Shown here: positions 37,558-49,400 of the stretch, one piece after another
Layout of the letters: each line of letters starts with the position of its first letter
How positions within the stretch are numbered: position 1 is the first letter of the stretch
Assembly (NCBI RefSeq): GCF_016859285.1
Contig: NC_053419.1
Location: forward strand, 12,676,501 to 12,740,500
Length of the DNA stretch: 64,000 nucleotides
Direction: 5' to 3'
Source of the DNA: Xiphias gladius
Lineage: Eukaryota > Chordata > Actinopteri > Istiophoriformes > Xiphiidae
Made by a program: the position numbers and the translations under genes
The notes under the pieces: generated by a model
The model's database searches: none
The model's input: the letters and a program-made list of their open reading frames with translations, nothing else
What the model was told of the DNA's origin: nothing

Positions 37558-37587
37558 TTTAACATAGGATAATTATCCTATGTTAAA
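37558..37587. repeat. Perfect 30-bp palindrome between the convergent PrP and Shadoo genes
   Basis: The centre is AGGATAATTATCCT, and the symmetry extends to TTT...AAA at the outer edges with no mismatch and no spacer. It sits about 85 bp downstream of the Shadoo stop codon. Confidence 0.9.
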
Positions 37588-37624
37588 CAATAAAGGACAG
37601 GAAGGATAATTTATTCAAAGGAGC

Positions 37625-37630
37625 TTTATT
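37625..37630 (-). terminator. Poly(A) signal AATAAA of the Shadoo gene
   Basis: AATAAA on the minus strand about 42 nt after the Shadoo stop codon, implying a very short 3' UTR. It is the nearest canonical signal. Confidence 0.5.
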
Positions 37631-37671
37631 TTATTTGATTTGATGATTCATCTCAACGATCAGAGGTTAGA

Positions 37672-38136
37672 TTAAATGTCTCTTATCCAGGCTGCTATAA
37701 GGAAAGAAACCACATGTCCAAATGTGAGAAGGATGTTAGTTGTGGGAGCAGGGGCAGCCGTGTTAACAAAAGCTCTCCACAGAGACTGGTTGCGATATCC
37801 TTGGCGTTCATTGTTGTAAAGCTGTTGATCTTTCTCAGAGGAGACAGTCTTATGGCTGTAATGAGTGCCAGAGCCATGCTTAGGCCTGCCAAGGAACCTC
37901 AGTCCGAACCCGGTGCCTGTGCCCCCCAGCACACCGGCTGCTGCTCCTCCAGCCCACTTCAGGCCCTGCTTGGAGAGACCCCGGCTCTGGGAGGGAGGCG
38001 CTTTCTCACCCTCTCCTTTTCCTCGACCCCTGAAGCTGCCTCCACGCTTACTGTACACGTACTGTGCACCTGGGCACAGTGCTGCCATAAGCAACAGCCA
38101 AACCCACAGTGAGAGAAGCTTCTGCTGGCCACCCAT
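37672..38136 (-). CDS. sprn2: Shadoo (shadow of prion protein) 2-like
   Basis: One coding exon of 154 aa beginning MGGQQKLLS. An upstream in-frame ATG at 38166 is probably not used, because a splice acceptor (TTTTTTGCAG) ends at 38154, between the two. A signal peptide (about 1-27, LWVWLLLMAALCPGAQ) is followed by a basic RGG-type region (KRGGSFRGRGKGEGEK). Next is the PrP-like hydrophobic stretch WAGGAAAGVLGGTGTGFGLR, then a short tail with an NQS glycosylation site and a hydrophobic GPI-type C-terminus. It lacks the cysteine-linked globular domain of PrP, as all Shadoo proteins do. Shadoo is a GPI-anchored brain glycoprotein that overlaps PrP in activity. A noncoding first exon with donor at 38766/38765 and a CCAAT box at 38938-38942 complete the gene. 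It converges on the prion gene. Confidence 0.9.
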   Translation of the reverse strand: MGGQQKLLSLWVWLLLMAALCPGAQYVYSKRGGSFRGRGKGEGEKAPPSQSRGLSKQGLKWAGGAAAGVLGGTGTGFGLRFLGRPKHGSGTHYSHKTVSSEKDQQLYNNERQGYRNQSLWRAFVNTAAPAPTTNILLTFGHVVSFLIAAWIRDI

Positions 38137-38765
38137 TACTGGAGATCTGCACCCTGCAAAAAACACATCAACATGTGTTAATAAAAAAGTGACACGTGGA
38201 GGGAAAATAACCTGAACATTTTATTTTTAGTAAAGCTGATAATGTTAGAATGATATTGCTGTCTTTTTATTTCCACAAAGTGTATTTATTTATTTGAGAG
38301 ACACAGAGACAGGAGTTAGTAAAGTCTCTTGGCTGTCATTCAAAATGGCATTAAAGCTTTTGATTTTGCTCACTGCACATCCAAAGTCACATGGTCACCA
38401 GCACTAACACAACAGACATCCAGAAGGATCTACACGCTCTGTCAACACTGGGATTAGCTGGGCATTATGTGTGTGATGCATATTTCTCCCTTTCAAAATG
38501 GATTTCTTTTTCCTGGATCTGATTAGCACCATACATTACTATAGGTTGTTACAAAAACTATCGCTGATGTAGTATCGAAGGGTGTAGATATGCAGCTGTA
38601 CTGTATGTAGATCGTTGCAACTCATTTGAAAAGAGATCCTTCATAAAGTTTAGATCTAACAGGTGAAAAATCTGGACTAAAACATCGATATCTGATATGA
38701 TTCAAAACAGTCTTGCAGGTGATAACATAAAAGTGTAAAGAATATTAGTTAAATGTTTTATTTAC

Positions 38766-38900
38766 CTTTCTGACTGGTCACACCCAGAGGCTGTGATGCT
38801 GGAGCAGCAGTACCTTGTCAAACCACAACATTTACAGTACAGCAGAGCTGCATGTTGGTTTTCAGTATCATTTCCATACCAACATCCACTGAACTGAGTC
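38766..38900 (-). other. Probable noncoding first exon of the Shadoo gene (upstream edge unknown)
   Basis: On the minus strand the donor AAAG|GTAAAT ends an exon at 38766. The next acceptor (TTTTTTGCAG) precedes position 38153, giving a 612-nt intron. A CCAAT box lies at 38938-38942 on the same strand, placing the start site near 38.85-38.9 kb by inference. Confidence 0.45.
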
Positions 38901-38944
38901 AGCACAGCTCCTCCCAAAAAACAAACCCTGCCTTGCCATTGGTT

Positions 38945-40430
38945 CATGATCAATAATACAGCACAGGTTCAATGATTTTTGATGATGGTGGCATTTCACA
39001 TACATTTGTGACACCTAGTTGTCTCTCATTATTCAGCAAATGCAAAGGCTAGTACAAAAAAAAAAAATACATTACTGTCTGCATTGACTTATTCTATGCA
39101 GACATATTTGTTTTTAGGATTAATTTGCATTGTTGCTTTTATTCTGTACTTCTTTTCTTCATGATTAGCAATATATATGTACTGTTTTAACCAGAAATCT
39201 AAATTCTGTGTTTACGCTTTGCTTTACACATTGTACATGGATGCAATTTTGAGAGTTTTCTTGACCCGAGAATGCACTTGCATTCATGTGTGATTATAAG
39301 TTTGTGTTTAAATGGAACTACCAACCAGTTCTCACCCAAAGACTGTTACATTCAGTTTCTCAACATCTGACATAGTAAAAGTTCTTACAGGAACTTTTAG
39401 TAGCCAAAGTGCAATTTGGCTACTGAAGAAGCCGAATTGCACCCTTGCTTCCCAATAAAAAGTGATGTAATGATTTGATGTAATATAATTAAAGGATATG
39501 AAATCCTGAACTAAAACTTGTTTAACAAAACTAAAAATTCAGTTTTTTAACCTTGGTATTTACTGCTAATATACTAATAGACAATACGAGGTAATGTGTT
39601 TGTGATAATTATTATACTGACTGTTGAGTCTTATTAAAAAAATGAGCCATCGGTGTTATTAAAAACAACACTGATGCTTCATTTTGTTCTTTTTGCTGTG
39701 TTACTCTGTGCATCAAGATGTTCAAGTTGTTTGGTGCCGAGGAACGAGCGCACATTTATCAATCAGAACATGCTTTTGTGAACAAGTTAAAGATTCATCA
39801 TGCAGAACACAGAAAAATAACTGAGCACTTAGTACAGAGAATGAAATGAATGACGCAGCTGCTAGAAACAGAGGGCTCTAAGAATCTGAACTTTTTTGTG
39901 TGAAATATCAAGACTGTGATGGAAAGATATAAAAAAAAAAGCCCAGAGGATGCAGAACAAGAGAGAGGATTATTCAGATATAGGAGTCTGGTCAAAATGA
40001 CTATAACCAGAAAAAATTCCTTCAGGCCACATTAAAGAACCGGTAATAGAGTTAGAGGATCCTCTTGAGGGCATACTTCAGCCAACTGTAGTTTTGTTCA
40101 GTTTAACTCATACAATAGCTTAACACTATACAGCCTGTTAGATAGAACTTTGTTTTATTGCGTTTTTGCAGCTTTACAGGTCCAAATACAATGCATCACA
40201 TCTGATGCAACCATTTGCTAGATAGTGAAATTTATATAGGATAAATAATATTTCTACATTTATTCTCTATTTCAATTTGAAAGTGGGCACAAGCACAAGA
40301 TACAAACAAGTTCAAATATGCACATGTGGAAAGGATTTAGCACATTTAGGGCATCTGTAGGCACACCTCAGACTTACTATTGGTCTCTATGAGCAACGTA
40401 AGACATAAAAAAAGAAACAGTTGGTGAAGA
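38945..40430. other. Gap between the Shadoo gene and kcnip3
   Basis: About 1.5 kb of AT-rich sequence with no supported gene. No recognisable repeat family was identified except a poly-A run near 39057-39067. Confidence 0.5.
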
Positions 40431-40436
40431 TAGACA

Positions 40437-40957
40437 TTTATTTCAGTGGGTATTGGGTCAACATGGCAATGCCTGGGTATCACGTTTGCACAAAAATCTG
40501 AAGAATTTAGAAACATAAATATTTTCTTTACAGTATAGTACAGTAACAAAGTATTATCCCACTTATGCCCAAGTTTCAAAGTGGTCAACAAAAACCCCCT
40601 TTTTTGTGTTCAATGTGGTTGGGATCACATGCTTTGATTTGAACACTCATGCTCATGAACACTCATGCTCATTTGGCAATGATGAAGTTTTTTTTTCACA
40701 TTTGCTTCAAGTGCAAGAAGGAAATTAAAACTGTCATGCAAAGAAACATTTCTTCAAGTGATCTGGTGAATTCTCCACACGTCTCTGCATAGAACAGTTT
40801 GATTGAAAAAATAATAATGTTCGGCCGTATGTATTAAAATGTGTCAAATCGGTTGCATGAGTTCTTCCTTTTCAGGATGGATGGCATTATGTCAGGCCCA
40901 TAAGCTTGTAACTGGAAGCACTCTGCAGCATTACTGATCCACGTCCGTCTAAGGAAA
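40437..40957 (-). other. Probable 3' UTR of kcnip3
   Basis: A minus-strand AATAAA at 40437-40442 lies about 515 nt after the stop codon. Further signals occur near 40259 and 40154. No other gene-like frame is present. Confidence 0.45.
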
Positions 40958-43900
40958 CTAGATGACGTTTTCAAAGAGCTGCATGGAAGCCATTATATTT
41001 TCATCCTGTTGAGAAAATAAAACAGATGCAAGAGATGCATGTACTGTTGTGCAAAAAGCCGCACAAAGTCAGTCAATCACGACGGTTTGAAACTTCAGTT
41101 TTACCACATCAGTCAGATTTATGATTGGTTTACCTTTTGGCAGGTTTCTATGAATTCATCTATAGTCACCACTCCATCTCTGTTACGGTCCATTTTCTGA
41201 AATGACATGTACAGGAGAGAGACTTTTCATATTTAGTCAAGTAGGAAATTAAGAGAGTAAAATACTTTATGTACTGGTCAAGCTGATGTAAACACCTTCC
41301 TAAAAACATGAACTCGACAGGATATTCATCTAAGGTTCAAAAGTGTGTCATGAAATCACAGTGATAAACTGTTGGTTTAGAAGAGGTTTGGCCCTCAAAT
41401 TTTTTGATATGAAAATCCAGAGATAGCCCACGCCAAAAACTGGACGGGACCAATCAAAAGTTGAGTTGGAGTTTTAGGTTTTAGGTTGTTTTTTTTTCAG
41501 AAATCTCAAAGATAACGTCTAGTTTGTGAAAGTAAATTTTCGATAGTCTGTGAAATTGGAAAAAAAAAAAAACTCTGTAGTGAAGGTGTTTCAGGAGATT
41601 CAGCTGGACTGGAAGAATGTGTGAACATAAGGTTTTTAATTGTGTGTTGAAAATTTTAGAGATAACTGACCTTTGTCCACTGCTTGTGATTCAGTATTAT
41701 AAAAAAACAACTTTCAGTGTGTAATTAGGTACAGTTCCACAGGTTGTGGTGTTGGATCAGTGCAGAATCTGGATGAATCTGGTTTAGTAGATTCATAGAT
41801 AACACACCTGGAAGAATTTCTCCACATGCTCAAAGGGGGAGTCATCTCGTACACTGGGTAAGGTATACCTGCCCATCATGTCATAAATGGACGTCATTAT
41901 TGCCAACATTTCCTGCAGGGAAAAACAAAAAAACAAAAAACCCAGAACAAACGAACAAATTAAAAAAAAAAACTGCAACAGATTTTGATATGATATTTTT
42001 CTCATGAGAATGCTGACTGTACCTCTTTAGTAATGTAGCCATCCTTGTTGATATCGTATAGATTAAACGCCCATCGGAGTTTCTCTGTAACTGAGCCTCT
42101 AAGCAACACAGACAATCCTAACACAAAGTCCTGTAAAACAAAGATCATTGCAGCCGACTTAAAACAAAAACTATATCCATGTCACCCTTGATTACTGACC
42201 ACAGGAAATGAGACATCAACAGACATGAAGACCTCGGTTAACTCACCTCAAACCGGATGGAGCCATTTCTGTCCATGTCAAATGCGTTGAACAAGAAATG
42301 TGCATATGTGGTCGCATCTGAGAACAAATAATGGGTTGAAAATTAACATCAAATGTTGCTGGATAATTTTAATATCCTTGTACAAGCTAATCCTTTATTT
42401 CAGCCGTGACTAACTTTGCTTTGTTTCATGATTTTGAGCTTTGAATAGTAAGACTGCTATTAAATGTGGCAGATTTACAAAACAAGTGGGAGCTGGCAAA
42501 TATAAAGTGCATGAATTGAACCTCTAGGGATATCAGGTCACTCTTCTCAAGTAACATACTGTACCTCCTTGAGGGAAGAACTGTGAGTAAATGGTCTTGA
42601 ATGTTTCTTCATCCACTAGTCCACTGGGACATTCCTATTGAAAGGTTAAAAAAGAAATTAGGCATTTTCATTTGTGTGTATAAACTTTGTCAAAGTATTG
42701 ACTTTTATCTTTTCTGTATTTTTAATTATGTGAAATTTAGAAAACATTGTGAAAATTTAAAATTGAAATAAATCCAAGCCTGAACTGACTGAATTCATCA
42801 ATTAAGTTTTCTGCAGCTGCTCCTCTGTCAGGCAGTATGCGTAGGAACAGCACAATGCCATCATCTTGAAACGTCTGAGATTACACATATATACACACGT
42901 GTACGGTCTGTAAAGCTCAACAAAGTGTTTCTTCATGGCTGTGCAGAGGCTCGTTTTCCCCCTTGGTTACAAAAACTATTCTTCAGCACTGCATCTGATT
43001 AACCCACTCTCTGCTCCTGTATCATTTTAAAGGTACTTATATTTTAAATTGGTGTCATGCTGTGCGGCCACAATCACTGACTGCAGTGCAAGGATATGGT
43101 CACTATAGGGTGAAAAGAGCAGGATATAAAATAGCCATAGCGAATTTAGAAATATTTGTCTGAGGCCTTTTGAGTTTTTCATTAATCCCCATAATGCGGT
43201 TACCCAGAAGTAGTACAGCAATGAATAGCCTAATGGCACATGTGTATAAGCTGCTGTCAGAATGTCTTACATCATATTTAGTTTTCAGTCAAGGGAAAAT
43301 GTGAGTGATGCAAAGAGAGGGAAAGAGTTCAGCGTCAGTACAACAGGAGCACAGAAAAAAGCGAGCTAAAGAAGCTGCTCTGAAAACTACAATCTCTTAA
43401 AATGGCATGTTTTTCAACCCGCTGCTCAAAATGGTGAGTCACATGCAAAACATTTTCATCCCCCATGCTTTAAGTGAGACTATGTGTTTCGTTGTAAATA
43501 TAACCTACCCCCCTGCTCATGCATGTGTTGGCAGAAGACAAAATATATAAACAATACGTCAAACTCTGGCTCAAGAGTGTCACTAAAGGTCAAAAGCTCT
43601 GCAATGTACCTTTAGTCTATGTGCAACTTTTAACCTCTATAATGTGAAATGATGCAATGAAAGATGTTGATAAAAATGTAACAACTGTTTGGCCAACATG
43701 CACCATATGACCAAAATTATGTGGACACAGCATCTACATTTGTGTTTTCATGGTTTTGATTAGACTGCTTGGTTCCAGTTAAAGTAAATCTTAAGGCTAC
43801 AGCATGAAATTATATTTTAAACAATGATTCCCAATCTTGGTGTCGAGACCACCCCATGGAGTCGCAGCAGAAATCTGCTGTGGTCACAATTAGACTTTCT

Positions 43901-46462
43901 TCTGATCTTTCCTTTTTTTCCCATACGAACTATTGCATAGTTATACCTCTTCAAACATCTAAACCATATTCAAATGAAACAGCCTCAGAAAGACTTGACC
44001 ATTTGTTGAACTGGTCACAAACCATAAACAAATGCAACCTGTGACGAAGGGTTGCAGGTAGTTATAGCTTTGTTTTAAGCTGTCACAAGCCAAAAAGGCT
44101 GAGAACCACTGTTCCAACTCTATGGCAACAGTTTTGGGGAAGGCCATAAAGCAATGTTTTTTTTCATGTCATGGCTCAGGAAATACCCGAACAACACAGA
44201 GACCCTGTATAAAAGTTCAAACGGTTCACCTTAATACCAAAGGTAATGCAAGCAAAGCAGGTGAGGGGAAACTGGTGAGGGGCGAAGTCAGCTGGCAGGC
44301 AGAAACACCAGGAGCAAACGCTGGAAAGCAACAGCAGTGACAATCTGGTGGATGGCAAGTGGAAGTGGAGCAGGACATATACTAGAGAGCTAATGAGGGA
44401 ATGGGGAACAGGTGACCGGGAAAAGGAGGAAGGGCTGGGGTTACAAAAGAGTTTAAAGAAGTGATTTGCCCAGTGCCCTGACCTTCACCGGATCAAATAT
44501 GTTTGGGATGAACTGCAATGCCAACAGTGAGCCGGACCTTATCTCCCAACATCAGCACCTGACCTCACTAATGCTCTTGTGGCTGAATGAGAGAAGATCT
44601 CTGCGGCCAGGTCCCAAAATCATGTGGAAAGCCTTCACAGAGGAGTGGAGGCTGATATAGCAGCAGATTAATGCCCATGGTTTTGACATATATGGGTGTC
44701 CACATACTTTTTTGGGGTGTTCATAAACTTTTGGCCATGAAGTGTATATTTAGTTGAAGGAATGTAAATTGTTACAAGAAGCTGACTTAATTCTTTTTCT
44801 TATTTCATAATTAATCAGGGCCTCTATGGCCCATTGCTTTAGTTAAAATTTCCCTGACTGTTTTCATACATTTTTGAAGCCTCTGTAAAGCGACTGTAGC
44901 TCCTTCCTGGTGAACTGGGTCTGGGCTTGGAGCTGTTCGAGTCCCTCAGGTTGGTGGCGCACCATGGAGAGTTCAAGGTCACTGTCGCTGCTGTCTGTCA
45001 GAGGAAAACAGAGAAATCGGGGGAGGTGGGATACAGGTGGGAGGAAGAAAAGAGGGAGGAAATAGAGGTAAGACAATAAAGAAATAAAAAAAAGAAAAGA
45101 AGGGCGGGGAAGAGCCGAGTATTGGAAAATCAAATAGATGGGAGGAAAAAAATTAAAATTACTCCACATAACTCAAAATGCTCACCATCTTTACAAAAAC
45201 AAAATATGAATTTGAAAACAAAAATTGAGAGGTTTAAGAAGGAAAGGTGAGACAAGGAAATGGGTAGGAGATACAGGGGGTAAGAAGAATGTACAGCATT
45301 GGATAAAAATCATGAATGAAGATGAGACGGAAGGAAAGGTGTAGAGATTTTTTGTAGCTTGAAGAAATGTTGCGAAGAAATTATGGTGGAAATGAGCAGA
45401 TATACATGCTCATTCTTTTTTAGCTATTGTGGACATTTCTAAAGTCACTATTGTATAAACAAAGCATACATTTTACGAAAATGCCATTTAATAAAATGGC
45501 AGAAAGTAAATACAGGGAGCAAAAGAGGGAGTGACTTTAGACACAGCGTTTGACTTGCAATAAAAGCAGACGTCACTAACTGCCAGTGAGCCAGTATGCA
45601 CAACATCCCCGCTAAATGTAATGCATTCATAATAAGTGTTATTTGTAACACTTGTGTCTGACAAGTCTAGCTGTCCACTATTTAAAAAAAGATTTATTAT
45701 ATCAGCCAAATGGACAAAACTTACAGGTTCCGTTTGAATTAAAAAAAAAAAAAAAATTAGGGGAAAGAAATTTACAAAAAGGGGTGGGATAAAATCAAAC
45801 TACCCCTGGAGGTACTCACCATCTTTACAAGAACAACATGCAAATAAAAAGTTGAAAAAGACAAGGGAGGGATTGAGGAGAGGCGATGAAGAACACAGAG
45901 GGGAAGAAGAAAGTCGCAGGACTGTTGAAATATTTGGCTTGATACCTACAGGTTACCAAAATTTACCAACACGGTGAAGACACTATTAAAGGATAGATTC
46001 ACATTGTATCAAGTCGGTCTTCTAACAACACTTACATGTACACTGAAAAATATTTTGGTCACTGTAACAGTTCCTCCTGTCCATACAGGCCATGAAGAGA
46101 TCCCCTCGTAACACAATTCTAATGTAAGCGATGGGGTACATGTGAAGAAATGTGAACCTATCCTTTAATATTTTACAGCCTGTTTGCGAAACTTCAATTA
46201 CTGATAAGTTTAGCATTGCTATTACAATCAACAAAATCAAAGTTGTTTACAAGTTTAGCAATATTATTGTCCTAATGCTACACAGAACACCAAATACAAA
46301 AGCTTTAAAATAGAAAGATCCCATTTTAAATTTCTCCAAACTTGCTCTTAATGTCTTACCTTCCATTGACAAGGGCTCCCAAATCCCAAACTGTTTGAGC
46401 ACGACAATAAACAATCCAATGACAACAACAACGGCAATTATTTCCATGCCATCTAGTCCCAT
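40958..46462 (-). CDS. kcnip3: Kv channel-interacting protein 3 (calsenilin/DREAM), transmembrane-start isoform
   Basis: Eight coding exons: 46462-46360, 44994-44870, 42634-42565, 42317-42247, 42130-42023, 41912-41808, 41196-41134, 41005-40958. The last seven are common to all isoforms. The exon sizes 125/70/71/108/105/63/48 are the KChIP pattern, and all phases match. The product is 230 aa. The first exon encodes a membrane-spanning N-terminus ([20 protein letters not shown]...), like the transmembrane KChIP variants that retain Kv4 channels inside the cell. EF-hand loops follow: EF2 113-124 ([12 protein letters not shown]), EF3 149-160 ([12 protein letters not shown]), EF4 197-208 ([12 protein letters not shown]). 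EF1 is degenerate, as in the family. The C-terminus MQLFENVI is typical. [21 protein letters not shown] and GRYTLP point to KCNIP3 over KCNIP1/2/4. The protein modulates A-type potassium channels and, as DREAM, can bind DNA. Confidence 0.95.
43701..44744 (+). mobile_element. Decayed Tc1-like element with nested insertions, in a kcnip3 intron
   Basis: The left end (CACCATATGACCAAAATTAT) and right end (CACTTCATGGCCAAAAGTTT read inward) match fish Tc1 elements whose ends read TATGGCCAAAAGTATGTGGACACC. Inside are recognisable transposase pieces: CTATGGCAACAGTTTTGGGG near 44121, and at 44465-44665 the stretch encoding the C-terminus (GCTCTTGTGGCTGAATGAGA, TCACAGAGGAGTGGAGGCTG). A hAT-type element interrupts the first half (43822-44111), and roughly 44166-44464 is replaced by unrelated sequence. 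The right inverted repeat is partly duplicated. It cannot encode a functional enzyme. Confidence 0.75.
43822..44111. mobile_element. hAT-type non-autonomous element nested in the Tc1 copy
   Basis: The left end CAATGATTCCCAATCTTGG and the right end CAGTGGTTCTCAGCCTTTTT (other strand) are inverted copies with mismatches, of the type common in fish hAT MITEs. About 290 bp, no coding content. No target duplication could be recognised. Confidence 0.55.
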
Positions 46463-49400
46463 TGTTGCCTTGCATTAGATATAACCTACGCGAAAGCTGC
46501 TTGAAAAAACTTAATTTTAACAGATTCCTTTCTGATGTGTTTCTAAACAGATAATTTCATAGAGCAGCTTGCATCCACAAACATCACCCGCTGCCAATCA
46601 TCTCCTTCCTTAAGCCGCCTCCTTTTTTATCACTGTTTTTGTACAGGCATCAGCAATTATAATCACTTAAATGAAACCCCTGACTTCAACCACTGACCAG
46701 TCAGGGGAAAAAAAGGCTATTAGAGAGACTGAAGAGCATCGTCCTCTAAGTAAATAGGCCCAAAATACATTATATGCTCTTGCAAAGACATATCAAATTC
46801 ATAGAGTCTTAATCCCCCAAAATGATCAGAAACTATCTCCAATCGCAAAGGATCCACATCTTTTACAGCTCAGCTGCATTTTATGCCCTGGCCAGTTCAT
46901 TTTAAGATCTCTCCCACAACTCCATCAAGTCAGGGCTCCACCCCCACTCAGTCCATCTCCTTTCACTCTGTCCTTTAGCTGTGCGTGTGTGTGTGTGTGT
47001 ATATATGTGTGCATTTGAGGTTGGCGATGGGCTGGTGGGAGGTGGAGGGGCGATGGTTGTTACTGAAGGAATTTCTTCCCTAATAGTCTCTGACTGACAG
47101 TCTACGCCGCCTTTATTTGCTCAGTCATTTCAACGATGCAAAGTTGTAAAACCAAGCATTGATCCACATCCGCTGATGGCTGGGATATGAACAGCACTTA
47201 GAGTGAAGGAGTCTGCCCTGCCCTTTGTGGCGCTGCTTGTGTCTACTGGGTCGTTCGTACACAGGCTCAGTAACTCCGACCGATTCACTCAGAGCTGAAA
47301 AACAATGTGACCGTTGTGACTGTAAAAGCAGTGCTTTGTTTATGACATTGTAGCTAAGAACAGTGAAGTTGAAGTGAATGATGTCTGTGCTGCAAAGCTG
47401 CGCTGCAAACCTCAGAGGTCAATTTTTAGCTTCTTTAGAACGTACATGAGCATTGGCTGTCTAAAAAAAACCTTTTCACCAGTCTTTGGGTCGTTAAGAC
47501 ATGAGTGATTCTTTATATGGTTTTGCTGTGCTGGAAGACAATGCGATTAAAGAACAATATGAATATAGTTCAAAACTGATGACCATGCATAACATAATGG
47601 ATTTAGTTTAAGTAGGAAAGAGGGGCGGAGGGCAAATCAATTGTTGAGAGGTAAAATATTGGACCTACAGCAGGCAGAGAAAGCGGGCCAGAGATGCATT
47701 TCGATGGCCAGGGAGAGTTTAAGTTAGACTCCAAATGGACTCGTCCTTAATATCTGACTCATACAACTAATGAAATAAATAATGAGCTGGAATAGTGCCA
47801 CTCCAAAAATACGAAAAAAAAACAAAAAAATCCCAATACTATGGCTGCAAAGCACTGAAATTTGTATGATGACTTTCTACTATAAAATGTTGTAAAAACT
47901 ATGAGAATCCCGTTCTTGTAGAGCTTTGATGAGGGGTTGTTTGCCAAAATGCACAAAATGGAGGCCATAGCATTAAGATTTGTTGTGTTTTTGGCGTGCT
48001 GCTATCCCACTTCATACTCTAAGTTGTTGTCACGTTAGTGTAGAACCCAGTTCAGATGATTTGCACCTGTCCTGAATTTGAGCGACATAATATTCTTTTA
48101 CAATAATACGCTTAACTTTGCCTTTTAGGAGTCAGCAGACTTTAAACTGTGAGATCAGAGGTGATGGATTATCTAACTTCTAAAATGCTGCTAGTTATCC
48201 TTTGCAGGCAACTGTGGATTTTTTGCAATATTTTTGATGTGTGTGCCTTCCGTCCTCCTCACCAGAAAGAAACACACACTCATTACTCGAACATGCAAGA
48301 TGTATGAGCTCATGTGGGAACTCGCCTACCATAACAAATCGTGCAACATTATACTGTTAAATGCGCCCTAAAAGTGCTGATCTATCCATGGTCTTCTGTT
48401 AAATACAGAACAGAGTGAGGTGGCATGAGCATGCAGAGATGCAGAGAGTGCAGCCATCAGTCTCACCATTAGGCTTTAATGACTGCAGTGGGAGCAACAT
48501 TACAGCTCGAGCCTGAGCCCATCAATCAAGTCTCTCGCACAAGTTCTCCTCACACACTTAAACACCCTTAACTTTTTTCTCTAGAAGCATTGTACACTCT
48601 TTTAGCTCTTTCATTCTTTTCAGGTATCTGAGTTTCGGTACGAAATTACCTTTCTGGAGTGGCCTCTGACATACACCTGCCCTTCACACGCTTTTTGTCC
48701 AGGTTTCATTAGGCTTTGTATTAAATGGTCAAACACAGATTCTACTGCAAACACAAATTACTTGAGGAACTATAAACTTAACGGCTAGGACTGCCACTCT
48801 GAAGAGCATTTCCACTTCAGTTCATTTCCATTATCTGTACAGTATTCAAACCTTGCCTGATCGCTCCTTAACAGCTGATACGATCTGACAGAAAGCACAA
48901 ATGTTTTCAATTTTTATAATAATGTGTGACAGATAGCTTCTTCTCTTATTCAGTTAGGAATGTGCAGGAGCCACAATGAGGTTTTATTGTACATTTTGAC
49001 CTTTGAAATATTTCGAGATTGGCCAATGAATACATTGCTGCAGATGCAAGCACAGAGAGAAATGCTCTTGTTTCCTATTCTAGTACCAAATCGGATAACA
49101 ACTCAAAGGTAGTAAAAAAGCACATGAACTTTACACAGCTATGTAATATTCTGTAATCACTTGTCCCAGATAATCTTATAGTTCCCTAATTTGTAAGACG
49201 ACATTAAAATAGACCCTTTTAAACGGAACAGTATGTGTGCCACGTACAACCGTATTGTGACAGTGCACCAGTGAGTTTGCTGGTGTTTAGTGATGAGTAA
49301 ACTGAGCCCTTTTGACTGTCAACAAACTCTTTCATATATAGAGTAAGAGGTGCAAAAACAAGATAGAGTGACATTTTAAGTGCTACCTCTGTAGTACAAC

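Noticed and set aside
37714-38112. 132-codon plus-strand frame opposite the Shadoo gene
   Set aside because: It is the antisense shadow of the GC-rich Shadoo coding exon.
38137-38166. Upstream in-frame ATG of the Shadoo gene (MFFAGCRSPV extension)
   Set aside because: A strong splice acceptor lies between this ATG and MGGQQ, and the extension would spoil the N-terminal signal peptide.
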